DNA of 64,000 nt, from positions 2,852,001 to 2,916,000 of the forward strand of contig NZ_CP110615.1 of the NCBI RefSeq assembly GCF_026153295.1, in the 5' to 3' direction. The notes under the pieces are model-generated. The model did no database searches. It had not been told where the DNA came from and saw nothing but the letters and a program-made list of their open reading frames with translations. Positions 25,857-34,028 of this stretch are shown one piece after another (within the stretch, counting starts at the first letter, position 1; every line of letters begins with the position of its first letter). A program made the translations under genes and the position numbers. Origin of the DNA: Rhodococcus antarcticus (GTDB lineage Bacteria; Actinomycetota; Actinomycetes; Mycobacteriales; Mycobacteriaceae).

Positions 25857-27503
25857 GTGGACACCCCCGAGCAGCGGCCAGGCGCACCGCGCCCCGGGCC
25901 CGTCCGCACGGGGGCGCAGGGGGCGCAGGCCGGACGGGGCAGTGGCGTGCCGTTTGCGCTGCCGCACGTCCCCGCCGCCGACGCCTCGCCGGAGACGGTC
26001 CAGCTGCCCGCCCACGAGCAGCCCACGCGCATCCTGCGCAGCCAGCCGGAGCCCGGTGGCGCCCCCCCGGGCCGCGCGGTGCTGCCGCCTCTCGGCCCGC
26101 CCCCGGTGCCGGTGGAGCCGTCCGGCCGCCGCCCCGAGCTGCCGCGCAAGATCACGGTGACCAGGGTCGCCGCCATGCGCAGCCGCCAGATCACCCGCAA
26201 CGGCATCGAGTCCTTCCACCGGGCGGCCTCCGCCGACGGGGCGGACAAGTCGGGCCTGACCCGTCTGACCTACGCCGTGATGGCCAACTACGCCGCGGAC
26301 GCAGCCCTGGCCGTGGCGCTGGCGAACACCCTGTTCTTCGCCGCAGCCACCGCGGAGAGCCGGTCCAACGTCGCGCTGTACCTGCTCATCACGGTCGCCC
26401 CGTTCGCCGTGATCGCCCCCGTCATCGGGCCGCTGCTGGACCGGGTGCAGCGCGGGCGGCGGTGGGCGCTGGCGGGCTCCTTCGCGGTGCGGGCCGTCCT
26501 CGCCGTGGTCATGGCCCTGAACTTCGACACCTGGCTGCTCTACCCGTGCGCGCTGGGGATCCTGGTGCTGAGCAAGTCGTTCGGAGTGCTCAAGGCGGCC
26601 GTCACCCCCAGGGTGCTGCCCACCGGGCTGAACCTCGTGCGGACGAACTCGCGCCTGACGGTGTTCGGGCTGGTGGCCAGCGGGGTCGTCGGCACCCTGG
26701 CCTCCGGCGTGACCCTGCTGGCGGGCTCGGCCGGGGCGCTGCTGTTCACCGCGCTGGTCATGCTGGCCGGGGGATGGCTGTGCCTGCGCATCCCGTCCTG
26801 GGTGGAGGTGACCGAGGGTGAGGTGCCCACCACGCTGCTGTACACGCAGTCCGCGGACCAGCCGGCGACCAGGCGGCGGCAGTCGCTGGGACGCACCGTC
26901 CTGACGGGGCTGTGGGGCAACGGCACCATCCGCCTGGTCACCGGCTTCCTCACCCTGTTCGCCGCGTTCGTGGTCAAGGCCCACACCGAGTCGGCGCCGC
27001 TGGAGCAGGTGGCCATGCTGGGGCTCGTGGGGGCTGGTGCAGGGCTCGGCAGCTTCGTCGGCAACGCCGCGGGTGCCCGGCTGCAGATGGGCCGTCCGGA
27101 CGCGGTGGTGCTGCGGTGCGTGGGCGCCGGGCTGGCGGTCTCGGTGGTCGCGGCGCTGCTGCCCGGCATCGCCACCGCGGCGCTCGCCGCCCTGGTCGCG
27201 TCCGCGGCCAGCGGGCTCGCCAAGGTCTCTCTCGACGCCACCCTGCAGCGCGACCTCCCGGAGGCCTCCCGCGCCTCGGCGTTCGGCCGGTCCGAGACGG
27301 TGCTGCAGGTGTCGTGGGTGTTCGGCGGCGCGCTCGGGGTGCTCCTGCCGCCGATCTACTGGGTCGGGTTCACCGTGGTCTCGGTGCTCGCCGCCGCGGG
27401 GCTGGCCCAGTCCATCATCACCAGCCGTGGCGGCTCGCTGCTGCCGGGCCTGGGTGGGGTGCGCCCGCGGCGGCCCGCGCCCAGCCGCCCCCGGGTGCGC
27501 TGA
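25857..27503 (+). CDS. MFS-like membrane protein with long Pro-rich N-terminus
   Basis: 548 residues, the same length as I recall for Rv0876c, its likely homologue. Residues 1-95 are rich in Pro/Gly/Arg and probably cytoplasmic and disordered. The conserved ITVTRVAAMRSRQITRNGIESFHRAA precedes about 12 helices. Distinctive segments: KSFGVLKAAVTPRVLPTGLNLVRTNSRLTVFGLV and LAKVSLDATLQRDLPEASRASAFGRSETVLQ. Transport substrate unknown. GTG 25857 has a CAGGAT box 8 bases upstream. Confidence 0.85.
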   Translation: MDTPEQRPGAPRPGPVRTGAQGAQAGRGSGVPFALPHVPAADASPETVQLPAHEQPTRILRSQPEPGGAPPGRAVLPPLGPPPVPVEPSGRRPELPRKITVTRVAAMRSRQITRNGIESFHRAASADGADKSGLTRLTYAVMANYAADAALAVALANTLFFAAATAESRSNVALYLLITVAPFAVIAPVIGPLLDRVQRGRRWALAGSFAVRAVLAVVMALNFDTWLLYPCALGILVLSKSFGVLKAAVTPRVLPTGLNLVRTNSRLTVFGLVASGVVGTLASGVTLLAGSAGALLFTALVMLAGGWLCLRIPSWVEVTEGEVPTTLLYTQSADQPATRRRQSLGRTVLTGLWGNGTIRLVTGFLTLFAAFVVKAHTESAPLEQVAMLGLVGAGAGLGSFVGNAAGARLQMGRPDAVVLRCVGAGLAVSVVAALLPGIATAALAALVASAASGLAKVSLDATLQRDLPEASRASAFGRSETVLQVSWVFGGALGVLLPPIYWVGFTVVSVLAAAGLAQSIITSRGGSLLPGLGGVRPRRPAPSRPRVR

Positions 27504-27590
27504 GGCGGAGCTGAACCGGGGGCGGCCAGGGGAGCCGAACCGATGGCGACCAGGCGGAGGGCCGGGCGGGTGGAGCCCTACCCTGGTCCG

Positions 27591-28073
27591 GTGACCCGAC
27601 CTCGCCTGCGCCGCGCCACCTCGCTCGTCGGAGCGGCCGTGCTCGCCGTGACCCTGTCCGCCTGCGCAACGCAGGGACCACCCGAGGTCACCTTCTACTC
27701 CGACCGGACCACCGTGGTCACGGGTCCGCAGGTGCTCTGCTCGCTGGACTTCACCACCTGCACCCAGGGCGAGGCCGCCCAGCTCGACGTGCCGCCGGGT
27801 GACGTCCTGCAGGTCTCGCTGCCCTCGGAGATCTTCAACGCGCCGTGGCGGATGCTCACCGCGTACACCGATGCGCAGGGTGGCCAGCAGGTCCGGGACG
27901 ACTACTACCGTCCCGGCGCGCGCCTCGCCGTGACCGTCGACCTCGGCGACCCTGCGAGCGTGCTCCAGTTCGTGGAGATCCAGCTGCCCTCGGGCGCCAC
28001 CAACGCCGACGGGACCCCCGTCGCCCGGGGCAGCTGGTCGGTGCAGAACTCCTACGACCCGCACTCCGGCTGA
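27591..28073 (+). CDS. DUF2771 lipoprotein
   Basis: 160 residues; N-terminal signal with lipobox (TLSAC), then a domain with EVTFYSDRTTVVTGPQVLC, DVPPGDVLQVSLPSEIFNAPWRML and GSWSVQNSYDPH. This is the DUF2771 family (Rv0875c-like), exported and membrane-anchored, function unknown. Two cysteines (LCSLDFTTC) could form a disulphide. A TACCCT box ends exactly 6 bases before the GTG, the same layout as for DUF2530, so the message is leaderless. The upstream MFS gene is its conserved partner. Confidence 0.85.
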   Translation: MTRPRLRRATSLVGAAVLAVTLSACATQGPPEVTFYSDRTTVVTGPQVLCSLDFTTCTQGEAAQLDVPPGDVLQVSLPSEIFNAPWRMLTAYTDAQGGQQVRDDYYRPGARLAVTVDLGDPASVLQFVEIQLPSGATNADGTPVARGSWSVQNSYDPHSG

Positions 28074-28082
28074 GCCACCTGC

Positions 28083-28502
28083 CTAGCTGTCGAGCTCGCG
28101 GGCCACGGCACGAACCACCTCGGAGATGCGCTGGGACACCTTGCGATCCGGGTACTTCCCGAGCCGGAGGTCCTTCTGCACGGTGGCCTCGAGCAGCGTG
28201 ATCATGTCCTCGACCATGCCGTGCAGCTCGTCGGGGGTGTGCTTGTGGTGGCCGCCCTGGCCGGTGCGCCCGCGCGGGGCGGAGGCGGCGATCGACGGCG
28301 GCGACTCGAGCACCGTCAGGCTCAGCGCCTGCGGTCCGCGCTTGCCCGCGGCCATGCCGAACTCGACCTTCTGGCCCGCCTTGAGCCCCTCGACGCCCGC
28401 GGGCAGCGCGGAGGACCGCACGTAGACGTCCTCGCCCTGCTCCTGGGAGAGGAAGCCGAAGCCCTTCTCCACGTCGTACCACTTCACCTTGCCGGTAGGC
28501 AC
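28083..28502 (-). CDS. cspB: cold-shock domain protein with C-terminal extension
   Basis: 139 residues; homologue of Rv0871. Residues 1-67 are a cold-shock domain with [16 protein letters not shown] (RNP1) and DVYVRSSAL (RNP2), binding single-stranded RNA/DNA. The extension ([49 protein letters not shown]) is conserved in mycobacterial-type members and predicted helical. GTG 28502 (PTGKVKWYD) is chosen because conservation begins there. Stop lies 9 bases from the convergent lipoprotein. Confidence 0.92.
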   Translation of the reverse strand: MPTGKVKWYDVEKGFGFLSQEQGEDVYVRSSALPAGVEGLKAGQKVEFGMAAGKRGPQALSLTVLESPPSIAASAPRGRTGQGGHHKHTPDELHGMVEDMITLLEATVQKDLRLGKYPDRKVSQRISEVVRAVARELDS

Positions 28503-28678
28503 GCTGCTCACCCGTCCATCGTCTGTTCGCGTCCATCCCGTGGCGCACCTCGTGCGGCACGACGAACGCGCCCGGCTCGTCGGCCCGGCGCGCACCGACC
28601 AGAGTAGCCACCGCCGTGACCACCGGCACGCAGGTCTCGGGCGGGTCCGCCCGTGACCTGCGGACTAGCGTGGTCGCC

Positions 28679-28912
28679 GTGCCCGACACCCCGCCCCCGG
28701 CCCGCCCGACGGCCGCCCCGCGCAGCACCCTCGTCCGTGCCGGTCTCGGGCTGGTCGTCGCCGGGATCGCGGTCGTCGTGGCCGTGTACGTCTACGCCGC
28801 GGTCAGCTCGTCGGAGCCGCCCCTGGTGCTGTACCTGATGAGCCTGCTGCTGCCGCTCGGGATGGTCGTGGCCGCCGTCGGGGTCGCGCGGGACTACCGA
28901 CGCCCCCGCTGA
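28679..28912 (+). CDS. small two-helix membrane protein
   Basis: 77 residues: a Pro-rich start, two hydrophobic helices (from LVRAGLGLVVAGIAVVVAVYVYAA and LYLMSLLLPLGMVVAAVGVA) and a basic end. GTG 28679 is preceded 7 bases upstream by TAGCGT; an in-frame GTG at 28616 would add 21 residues. By position it may correspond to the Rv0870c membrane protein, but similarity cannot be checked. Function unknown. It ends 4 bases before the stop of the convergent acyl-CoA synthetase gene. Confidence 0.55.
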   Translation: MPDTPPPARPTAAPRSTLVRAGLGLVVAGIAVVVAVYVYAAVSSSEPPLVLYLMSLLLPLGMVVAAVGVARDYRRPR

Positions 28913-28916
28913 TCGG

Positions 28917-30536
28917 TCAGCCCAGCCCGAGCAGCCCGGTGGACACCTCCCGCATCTCCACCTTGCGGACCTTGCCGGTGACGGTCATCGGGAACTCGTC
29001 CACCACGTGCACGTAGCGCGGCACCTTGTAGTGGGCGAGCTTGCCGGCGCAGAACTCCCGCAGCGCCTGCGCGGTCAGCTCGACGGCCCCCTCGCGCAGC
29101 TGCACCCACGCCATCAGCTCCTCACCGAACTTCGCGTCCGGCACCCCGATGACCTGGGCGTCGAGGATGTCGGGGTGGGTGTAGAGGAACTCCTCGACCT
29201 CGCGGGGGTAGACGTTCTCCCCGCCCCGGATCACCAGGTCCTTGATGCGCCCGGTGATGGAGACGTAGCCGTCGGCGTCCATCGTGGCGAGGTCGCCGGT
29301 GTGCATCCACCGCTCGGCGTCCAGGGCCTCGGCCGTCTTCTCCGGCTGGTTCCAGTAGCCCAGCATCACGCTGTAGCCGCGGGTGCAGAGCTCGCCCACC
29401 TCGCCCCGGGGCACGGTGTCGCCGGTGACGGGGTCGACCACCTTCACCTCCAGGTGCGGGCCCACCCGCCCGACCGTGGCCACGCGGCGCTGCAGGGAGT
29501 CGTCGGAACGGGTCTGCAGGCTGACCGGGGAGGTCTCGGTCATCCCGTAGGCGATGCTCACCTCGTCCATCCCCATCGTGTCCATGACGGTGCGCATGAC
29601 CTGCTCGGGGCACGGCGACCCGGCCATGATCCCGGTGCGCAGGCTCGAGAGGTCGTAGTCGTCGAAGCCCGGCAGCGCGAGCTCGGCGATGAACATCGTG
29701 GGCACGCCGTACAGGCTCGTGCACCGCTGCGACTGCACGGCCTCGAGCGTGGCCGCGGGGTCGAAGCCGGGCGCGGGGATGACCATCGCGGAGCCGTGGG
29801 TGGTGCAGGCGAGGTTCCCCATCACCATGCCGAAGCAGTGGTAGAAGGGCACCGGGATGCACACCCTGTCGGCGCAGGTGTAGCCGCAGAGCTCGCCGAC
29901 GAAGTAGCCGTTGTTGAGGATGTTCGAGTGGCTCAGGGTGGCGCCCTTGGGGAACCCCGTGGTGCCGGAGGTGTACTGCAGGTTCACCGGGTCGTGGGCG
30001 TCGAGCCCGCTCGCAACGGCGGCGACGGCCTCGTCGTCGCGCTCACCCTCGGCCAGCGCCGCCCAGCGGTCACCACCGATGATGACGACGTCGGTCAGCG
30101 CCTCGCACCGGGGCGCGACCTCGGCGATCATCGCGGCGTAGTCGGAGGTCTTGAACGCCGACGCGGCCACGACCATCCGTATGCCGGCCTGGTTGAGCAC
30201 GAACTCGAGCTCGTGCACCCGGTAGGCGGGATTCACGGTGACGAGGATGACGCCGATCTCCGCGGTGGCGTACTGGGTCAGCGTCCACTCGGGACAGTTG
30301 GGTGCCCAGATGCCGACCCGGTCGCCGGGACGCAGACCCGCCCGCAGCAGCCCCGCCGCGAGCCGACGCACGTCGGCGTGCAGCTCGTCGTAGGTCCACC
30401 GTCGGCCCGAGGTGACGTCGACCATGGCGTCCAGCGAGCCGTGCGCCGCGACCGTGGCGGCCAGGTTCGCGCCGATGGTCGTGGTGAGCAGCGCGGGCTC
30501 GGACGGCCCCTGGTCGTGGGAGAGCGGCGCGGTCAC
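28917..30536 (-). CDS. acyl-CoA synthetase (AMP-binding, FadD35-like)
   Basis: 539 residues of the ANL superfamily, activating a carboxylic acid to acyl-CoA via acyl-AMP. Motifs: [18 protein letters not shown] (P-loop), [10 protein letters not shown] (A5), [31 protein letters not shown] (A7/A8) and the C-terminal lysine in [18 protein letters not shown] 30536 has AGGAGG 4 bases upstream, better than the in-frame ATG at 30563. It lies 108 bases downstream of the PEP-mutase-type gene on the same strand and may belong to the hydantoinase cluster, where it could activate a released acid; that is inferred. Confidence 0.9.
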   Translation of the reverse strand: MTAPLSHDQGPSEPALLTTTIGANLAATVAAHGSLDAMVDVTSGRRWTYDELHADVRRLAAGLLRAGLRPGDRVGIWAPNCPEWTLTQYATAEIGVILVTVNPAYRVHELEFVLNQAGIRMVVAASAFKTSDYAAMIAEVAPRCEALTDVVIIGGDRWAALAEGERDDEAVAAVASGLDAHDPVNLQYTSGTTGFPKGATLSHSNILNNGYFVGELCGYTCADRVCIPVPFYHCFGMVMGNLACTTHGSAMVIPAPGFDPAATLEAVQSQRCTSLYGVPTMFIAELALPGFDDYDLSSLRTGIMAGSPCPEQVMRTVMDTMGMDEVSIAYGMTETSPVSLQTRSDDSLQRRVATVGRVGPHLEVKVVDPVTGDTVPRGEVGELCTRGYSVMLGYWNQPEKTAEALDAERWMHTGDLATMDADGYVSITGRIKDLVIRGGENVYPREVEEFLYTHPDILDAQVIGVPDAKFGEELMAWVQLREGAVELTAQALREFCAGKLAHYKVPRYVHVVDEFPMTVTGKVRKVEMREVSTGLLGLG

Positions 30537-30644
30537 GGTTCCTCCTGAGGGCACGGGCACCACCTGCGCCCTTGATCACATAGTGCTCACGCCGGCCCGC
30601 GCCCGCCACCTCCGGGCGCTGCGGTCGCCGGAGCGGGGTCGAGG

Positions 30645-31529
30645 TCAGGACCTGAAGCGGGCCTCGGCCGCGCGGATCTCCGGCAGCCCGATCGCGTCCA
30701 GGAAGCCGTCGAAGGGCTCCAGGCCGGGTCCGTCGGTGGAGCCCGTGGTGCGCAGCCGTTCCAGCACCCCGCGCATCGCGGCGGTGGCGGCCATCAGGGT
30801 GCTCACCGGGAAGATCACCAGGCGGTAGCCGAGCTCCTCCACGCGCTCCAGCGGCACCGGCGCGGTGCGGCCCCCTTCCACCCAGTTGAACAGCAGCGGG
30901 GTGCCGTCGAGCTCGGCGGCCACCAGCTCCACGTCGGCGGCGGTGCGCGGGGCCTCGACGAACAGCACGTCCGCCCCGGCGTCGCGGAAGGCCTTGGCCC
31001 GCTCGACCGCCGCGGCCGTGCCCTGGGTCTCGGCGACGTCGGTGCGGGCGATGACCACGAGGTCGGGATCCTGGCGGGCGGCCACCGCAGCAGAGATCTT
31101 CGCCACCATGTCCGCGGTGGGAACCACCTCCTTGCCGCTCATGTGGCCGCAGCGCTTGGGCGCCACCTGGTCCTCGAGCTGGATCGCCGCCACGCCCGCC
31201 TGCTCGTACTCGCGCACGGTGCGGATGACGTTGACGGGGTTGCCGTAGCCGGTGTCGGCGTCGGCGATGAGCGGCACGTCCACCGCCTGCACCATGCGCC
31301 GGGCGTTGTCCACCATCTCCGTCTGGGTCAGCAGCCCCACGTCGGGGCGGCCGAGCAGCGTGGCCGAGGTGCCGAACCCGGTCATGTAGACGGCGTCGAA
31401 GCCGGCCTGCTCGACGAGCCGGGCGGAGAGGCCGTCGTAGGCCCCGGGGGCCCGCAGCGCCCCCGGTCCGGCGAGCAGCTCGCGCAGGCGGGCACGGGGG
31501 TTGGGGCGGGTTCCGAGCAGGTCAGCCAC
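30645..31529 (-). CDS. isocitrate lyase/PEP mutase family C-C lyase
   Basis: 294 residues of the ICL/PEPM superfamily (methylisocitrate lyase, oxaloacetase, carboxyphosphonoenolpyruvate mutase, dimethylmalate lyase). Conserved: GAYDGLSARLVEQAGFDAVYMTGFGTSAT, DADTGYGNPVNVIRTVREYEQAGVAAIQLEDQVAPKRCGHMSGKEVVP (metal Asp and KRCGH loop typical of lyases), VIARTD and LFVEAPR. The KRCGH sequence argues for a lyase of a 2-hydroxy-dicarboxylate. Starts with a GTG that overlaps the cysteine-hydrolase stop by 8 bases, hence part of the hydantoinase operon. Exact substrate not known. Confidence 0.87.
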   Translation of the reverse strand: MADLLGTRPNPRARLRELLAGPGALRAPGAYDGLSARLVEQAGFDAVYMTGFGTSATLLGRPDVGLLTQTEMVDNARRMVQAVDVPLIADADTGYGNPVNVIRTVREYEQAGVAAIQLEDQVAPKRCGHMSGKEVVPTADMVAKISAAVAARQDPDLVVIARTDVAETQGTAAAVERAKAFRDAGADVLFVEAPRTAADVELVAAELDGTPLLFNWVEGGRTAPVPLERVEELGYRLVIFPVSTLMAATAAMRGVLERLRTTGSTDGPGLEPFDGFLDAIGLPEIRAAEARFRS

Positions 31530-32160
31530 GGGGGTCCTCTCCACGCAGGTGGGTGAGCGCGTCCAGCAGGGACACGACGTCGGCGTACTTGGCGTCCAGG
31601 TCGTGCAGGTTGGCCTCGTGCAGGGCGGCCGTGCGGTCGCCGCAGGCCTCGCGCACCACCAGCGGGGCGAACCCGTGCTGCACGGCGTCGGTGGCGCTGG
31701 CCCGCACGCACCCGGACGTGGAGAACCCTGCCACCACGACGGTGTCGACCCGCAGCGAGGTGAGGGTGGCGGCCAGGGACGTGCCGAAGAAGGCCGACGC
31801 GTGCTGCTTGACCAGGACGGGCTCGTCCGGCCGGGCCTCGAGCTCGGGCGGGACGCCGCCGAGCCCGCCCGGGGCGCCGGCCGCGAACACGGCCAGCGCC
31901 GGGACCTTGCGGCCGAAGTGCCCGGCGTCGGCCATCCCCGCGGTGTACCCGACCCGCGTGTGCACCACGGGGATGCACGCACCCCGGGCGGCCTCCAGCA
32001 GCTGGGCGCAGGCCGCCACCACGGGCGGCCCGGTGGCCCCCAGGTCCAGCGGGCTCCCCGGGGTGACGTACGCGTTCACCACGTCCACCAGCAGCAGGGC
32101 CGGGGCCCGGCCCCAGCCGAGCCGTGCGCCGAAGGGACCGCTCACGTCCGCACCGCTCAC
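31522..32160 (-). CDS. isochorismatase-fold cysteine hydrolase (N-carbamoylsarcosine amidase-like)
   Basis: 212 residues. The catalytic triad of the family is present: Asp26 (ALLLVDVVNAYV), Lys118 (PVLVKQHASAFFGT) and Cys151 (FSTSGCVRASATDAVQHGF). The STSGCVRA(S/T)A(T/V)DA nucleophile segment is characteristic of N-carbamoylsarcosine amidase and maleamate amidase. Placed next to hydantoinase A and B subunits, the first activity fits best: N-methylhydantoinase makes N-carbamoylsarcosine, which this enzyme would cut to sarcosine, CO2 and ammonia. This pathway call is inference. GTG 32160 overlaps the HyuB stop (GTGA). Confidence 0.82.
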   Translation of the reverse strand: MSGADVSGPFGARLGWGRAPALLLVDVVNAYVTPGSPLDLGATGPPVVAACAQLLEAARGACIPVVHTRVGYTAGMADAGHFGRKVPALAVFAAGAPGGLGGVPPELEARPDEPVLVKQHASAFFGTSLAATLTSLRVDTVVVAGFSTSGCVRASATDAVQHGFAPLVVREACGDRTAALHEANLHDLDAKYADVVSLLDALTHLRGEDPRG

Positions 32161-34025
32161 GTCCAGACCGGCCGCTTCGGCGCGGGCAGCCCCGTCTCCT
32201 CCTCGCAGCGGGCCAGGATCTCCTCGAGCTCGGGCCCGCGGTCGAACACCGGCAGCTCGCCCCGGCCGTCGCGCAGCCGGTCGCGCAGGCTCGCGGTCGC
32301 GGCGTCGTCCACCGCGCCGTCGTCGGCCAGCACCACCCCGAACCGCTGCGCCCCGGCCGCGCTGACCAGCCCGCGGCGCACCTCCAGGGCCACCAGCTCC
32401 GGCTCCCGCTCGAGCGGGTCGCCCCAGCCCCCGCCGCCCCAGGTGATGAAGTGCAGCAGGTCACCGGCCGCCACGGCGACCCCGTCGCACTTGCTCGGCA
32501 GGACCACGGTGGCGCCGTCGGCCCGCTCCAGGACCTTGCGCCCGCGGGCCCCGGGGGTACCGCCGTTGACGCCCCAGGGGTAGGTGAGCCAGCGGTCGTC
32601 GTGGATGGTGATGGTGCCCGCCTCCAGGAAGCGGTAGGCCACGTCGACGCCGTTGCCCCCGCGGTGCAGGCCGGCGCCGCCGGTGTCGGGGATGGTCTCC
32701 CACGCCTCGATCCGCAGCGGGTAGTAGCTCTCCAGGAACTCGCACGGGATGTTGGTGAAGCTGGGCCACAGCGAGTGCCCGTCCGGTCCGTCACCGAGCG
32801 GGCGTCCCGGGATGCCGCCGAAGCCGATGGAGTACAGCTGGAACCACTCGCCCGCCCGGTCACCCCCGCTGTAGCGCCCGGAGTACATGAAGTGCGGCGA
32901 GGAGGAGAACCCGGCCGCGTTCAGCAGCGCGGGGTTGGTCTGGCCGAGCAGTCCGCCGAACAGGTCGAAGACCCGGCCGATGCCGTGGTTGCGGGCGTTC
33001 AGCGCGGCGGGGTGCTCGGGCTTCCAGAAGGAGCGCTCCGGGATGGTCACCTCGACGAGGGGGTAGAAGCCGTCGTTCCACAGGATCTGCGGGTCGGCCA
33101 CGGTGATCATGTAGATGCCGAAGAACATCCGGATGAGGTTCTCGTTGATGTAGTAGTTGATCGGCCCCACCGCCTGGGGTGAGGACCCGGTGAAGTCCAG
33201 GTGCACCACGTCGCCGGTGCGGGTGAGCGAGAGCACCAGCTCGTAGGGGCCGAAGCCCACGCCGTCGTCGCAGATGTAGTCGGTGAAGCTGAGGGTGCGT
33301 CCCTCCTCGAACACCATGTGCAGCAACGCTTTCATGGCGTGGTAGTTGCGGTCGAGGAGGTTGTCCAGCGCGCTGAGGTAGGTCTCGGTGCCGAAGCGGG
33401 TGCACATCTCCTGCACCCGGCGCCCCGCGGTGCGGCAGGCGGCGACGAGGCCGTTGAGGTCGGCGCGGTTCCAGTCCGGCACCCGCACCTGGTTGAGGAT
33501 GATGCGCAGCGCGTCGTCGTTGAGCTGGCCGGCCCGGTAGAGCTTGAAGGGCGGGATGACCACGCCCTCCTCGTAGATCGTGGTCGCGTCGGTGGGCATG
33601 GACGACGGGGTCTTGCCACCCACGTCGGACATGTGCCCGAACATCGAGCTCCAGCCCACCAGGTGGCCCTCGTGGAAGATCGGGACGACGACGAGCCAGT
33701 CGTTGGCGTGGCTGATCGCCGCCCCGCACGCGTAGGGGTCCGAGGTCAGCAGCACGTCGCCCTCGCCGATCTCCCCGGCGAAGCCCGCCAGGAAGTCGGG
33801 GATGGAGAGCCCGAACTGGCCGACGACCATCTTCCCGGCCGGGTCGGCGATGAGCGGGAACTCGTCGTGCTGCTCCCGGATGCCGGGGCTCAGCGCGGTG
33901 CGGAAGAGCACCTCGTCCATCTCCTGACGGGCGTTGCGCAGCCCGTTCTCGATGAGGTCCAGGGTCACCGGGTCCACGGGCACCGTGCCCAGGGTGGTGG
34001 TGGCGGTCTGCGCGATCGTGGCCAT
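32157..34025 (-). CDS. hyuB: hydantoinase B/oxoprolinase family subunit
   Basis: 622 residues; beta subunit of ATP-dependent hydantoinase/5-oxoprolinase-type complexes. Family segments: PVTLDLIENGLRNARQEMDEVLFRTALSPGIREQHDEFPLIAD, SDPYACGAAISHANDWLVVVPIFHEGHLVGWSSMFGHMSDVGG, LDFTGSSPQAVGPINY and the C-terminal GGAGLHRGGNGVDVAYRFL plus GGGGWGDPLERE. Three bases after hyuA; overlaps the cysteine hydrolase. With HyuA it would open a lactam or hydantoin ring using ATP. Confidence 0.93.
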   Translation of the reverse strand: MATIAQTATTTLGTVPVDPVTLDLIENGLRNARQEMDEVLFRTALSPGIREQHDEFPLIADPAGKMVVGQFGLSIPDFLAGFAGEIGEGDVLLTSDPYACGAAISHANDWLVVVPIFHEGHLVGWSSMFGHMSDVGGKTPSSMPTDATTIYEEGVVIPPFKLYRAGQLNDDALRIILNQVRVPDWNRADLNGLVAACRTAGRRVQEMCTRFGTETYLSALDNLLDRNYHAMKALLHMVFEEGRTLSFTDYICDDGVGFGPYELVLSLTRTGDVVHLDFTGSSPQAVGPINYYINENLIRMFFGIYMITVADPQILWNDGFYPLVEVTIPERSFWKPEHPAALNARNHGIGRVFDLFGGLLGQTNPALLNAAGFSSSPHFMYSGRYSGGDRAGEWFQLYSIGFGGIPGRPLGDGPDGHSLWPSFTNIPCEFLESYYPLRIEAWETIPDTGGAGLHRGGNGVDVAYRFLEAGTITIHDDRWLTYPWGVNGGTPGARGRKVLERADGATVVLPSKCDGVAVAAGDLLHFITWGGGGWGDPLEREPELVALEVRRGLVSAAGAQRFGVVLADDGAVDDAATASLRDRLRDGRGELPVFDRGPELEEILARCEEETGLPAPKRPVWT

Positions 34026-34028
34026 GTC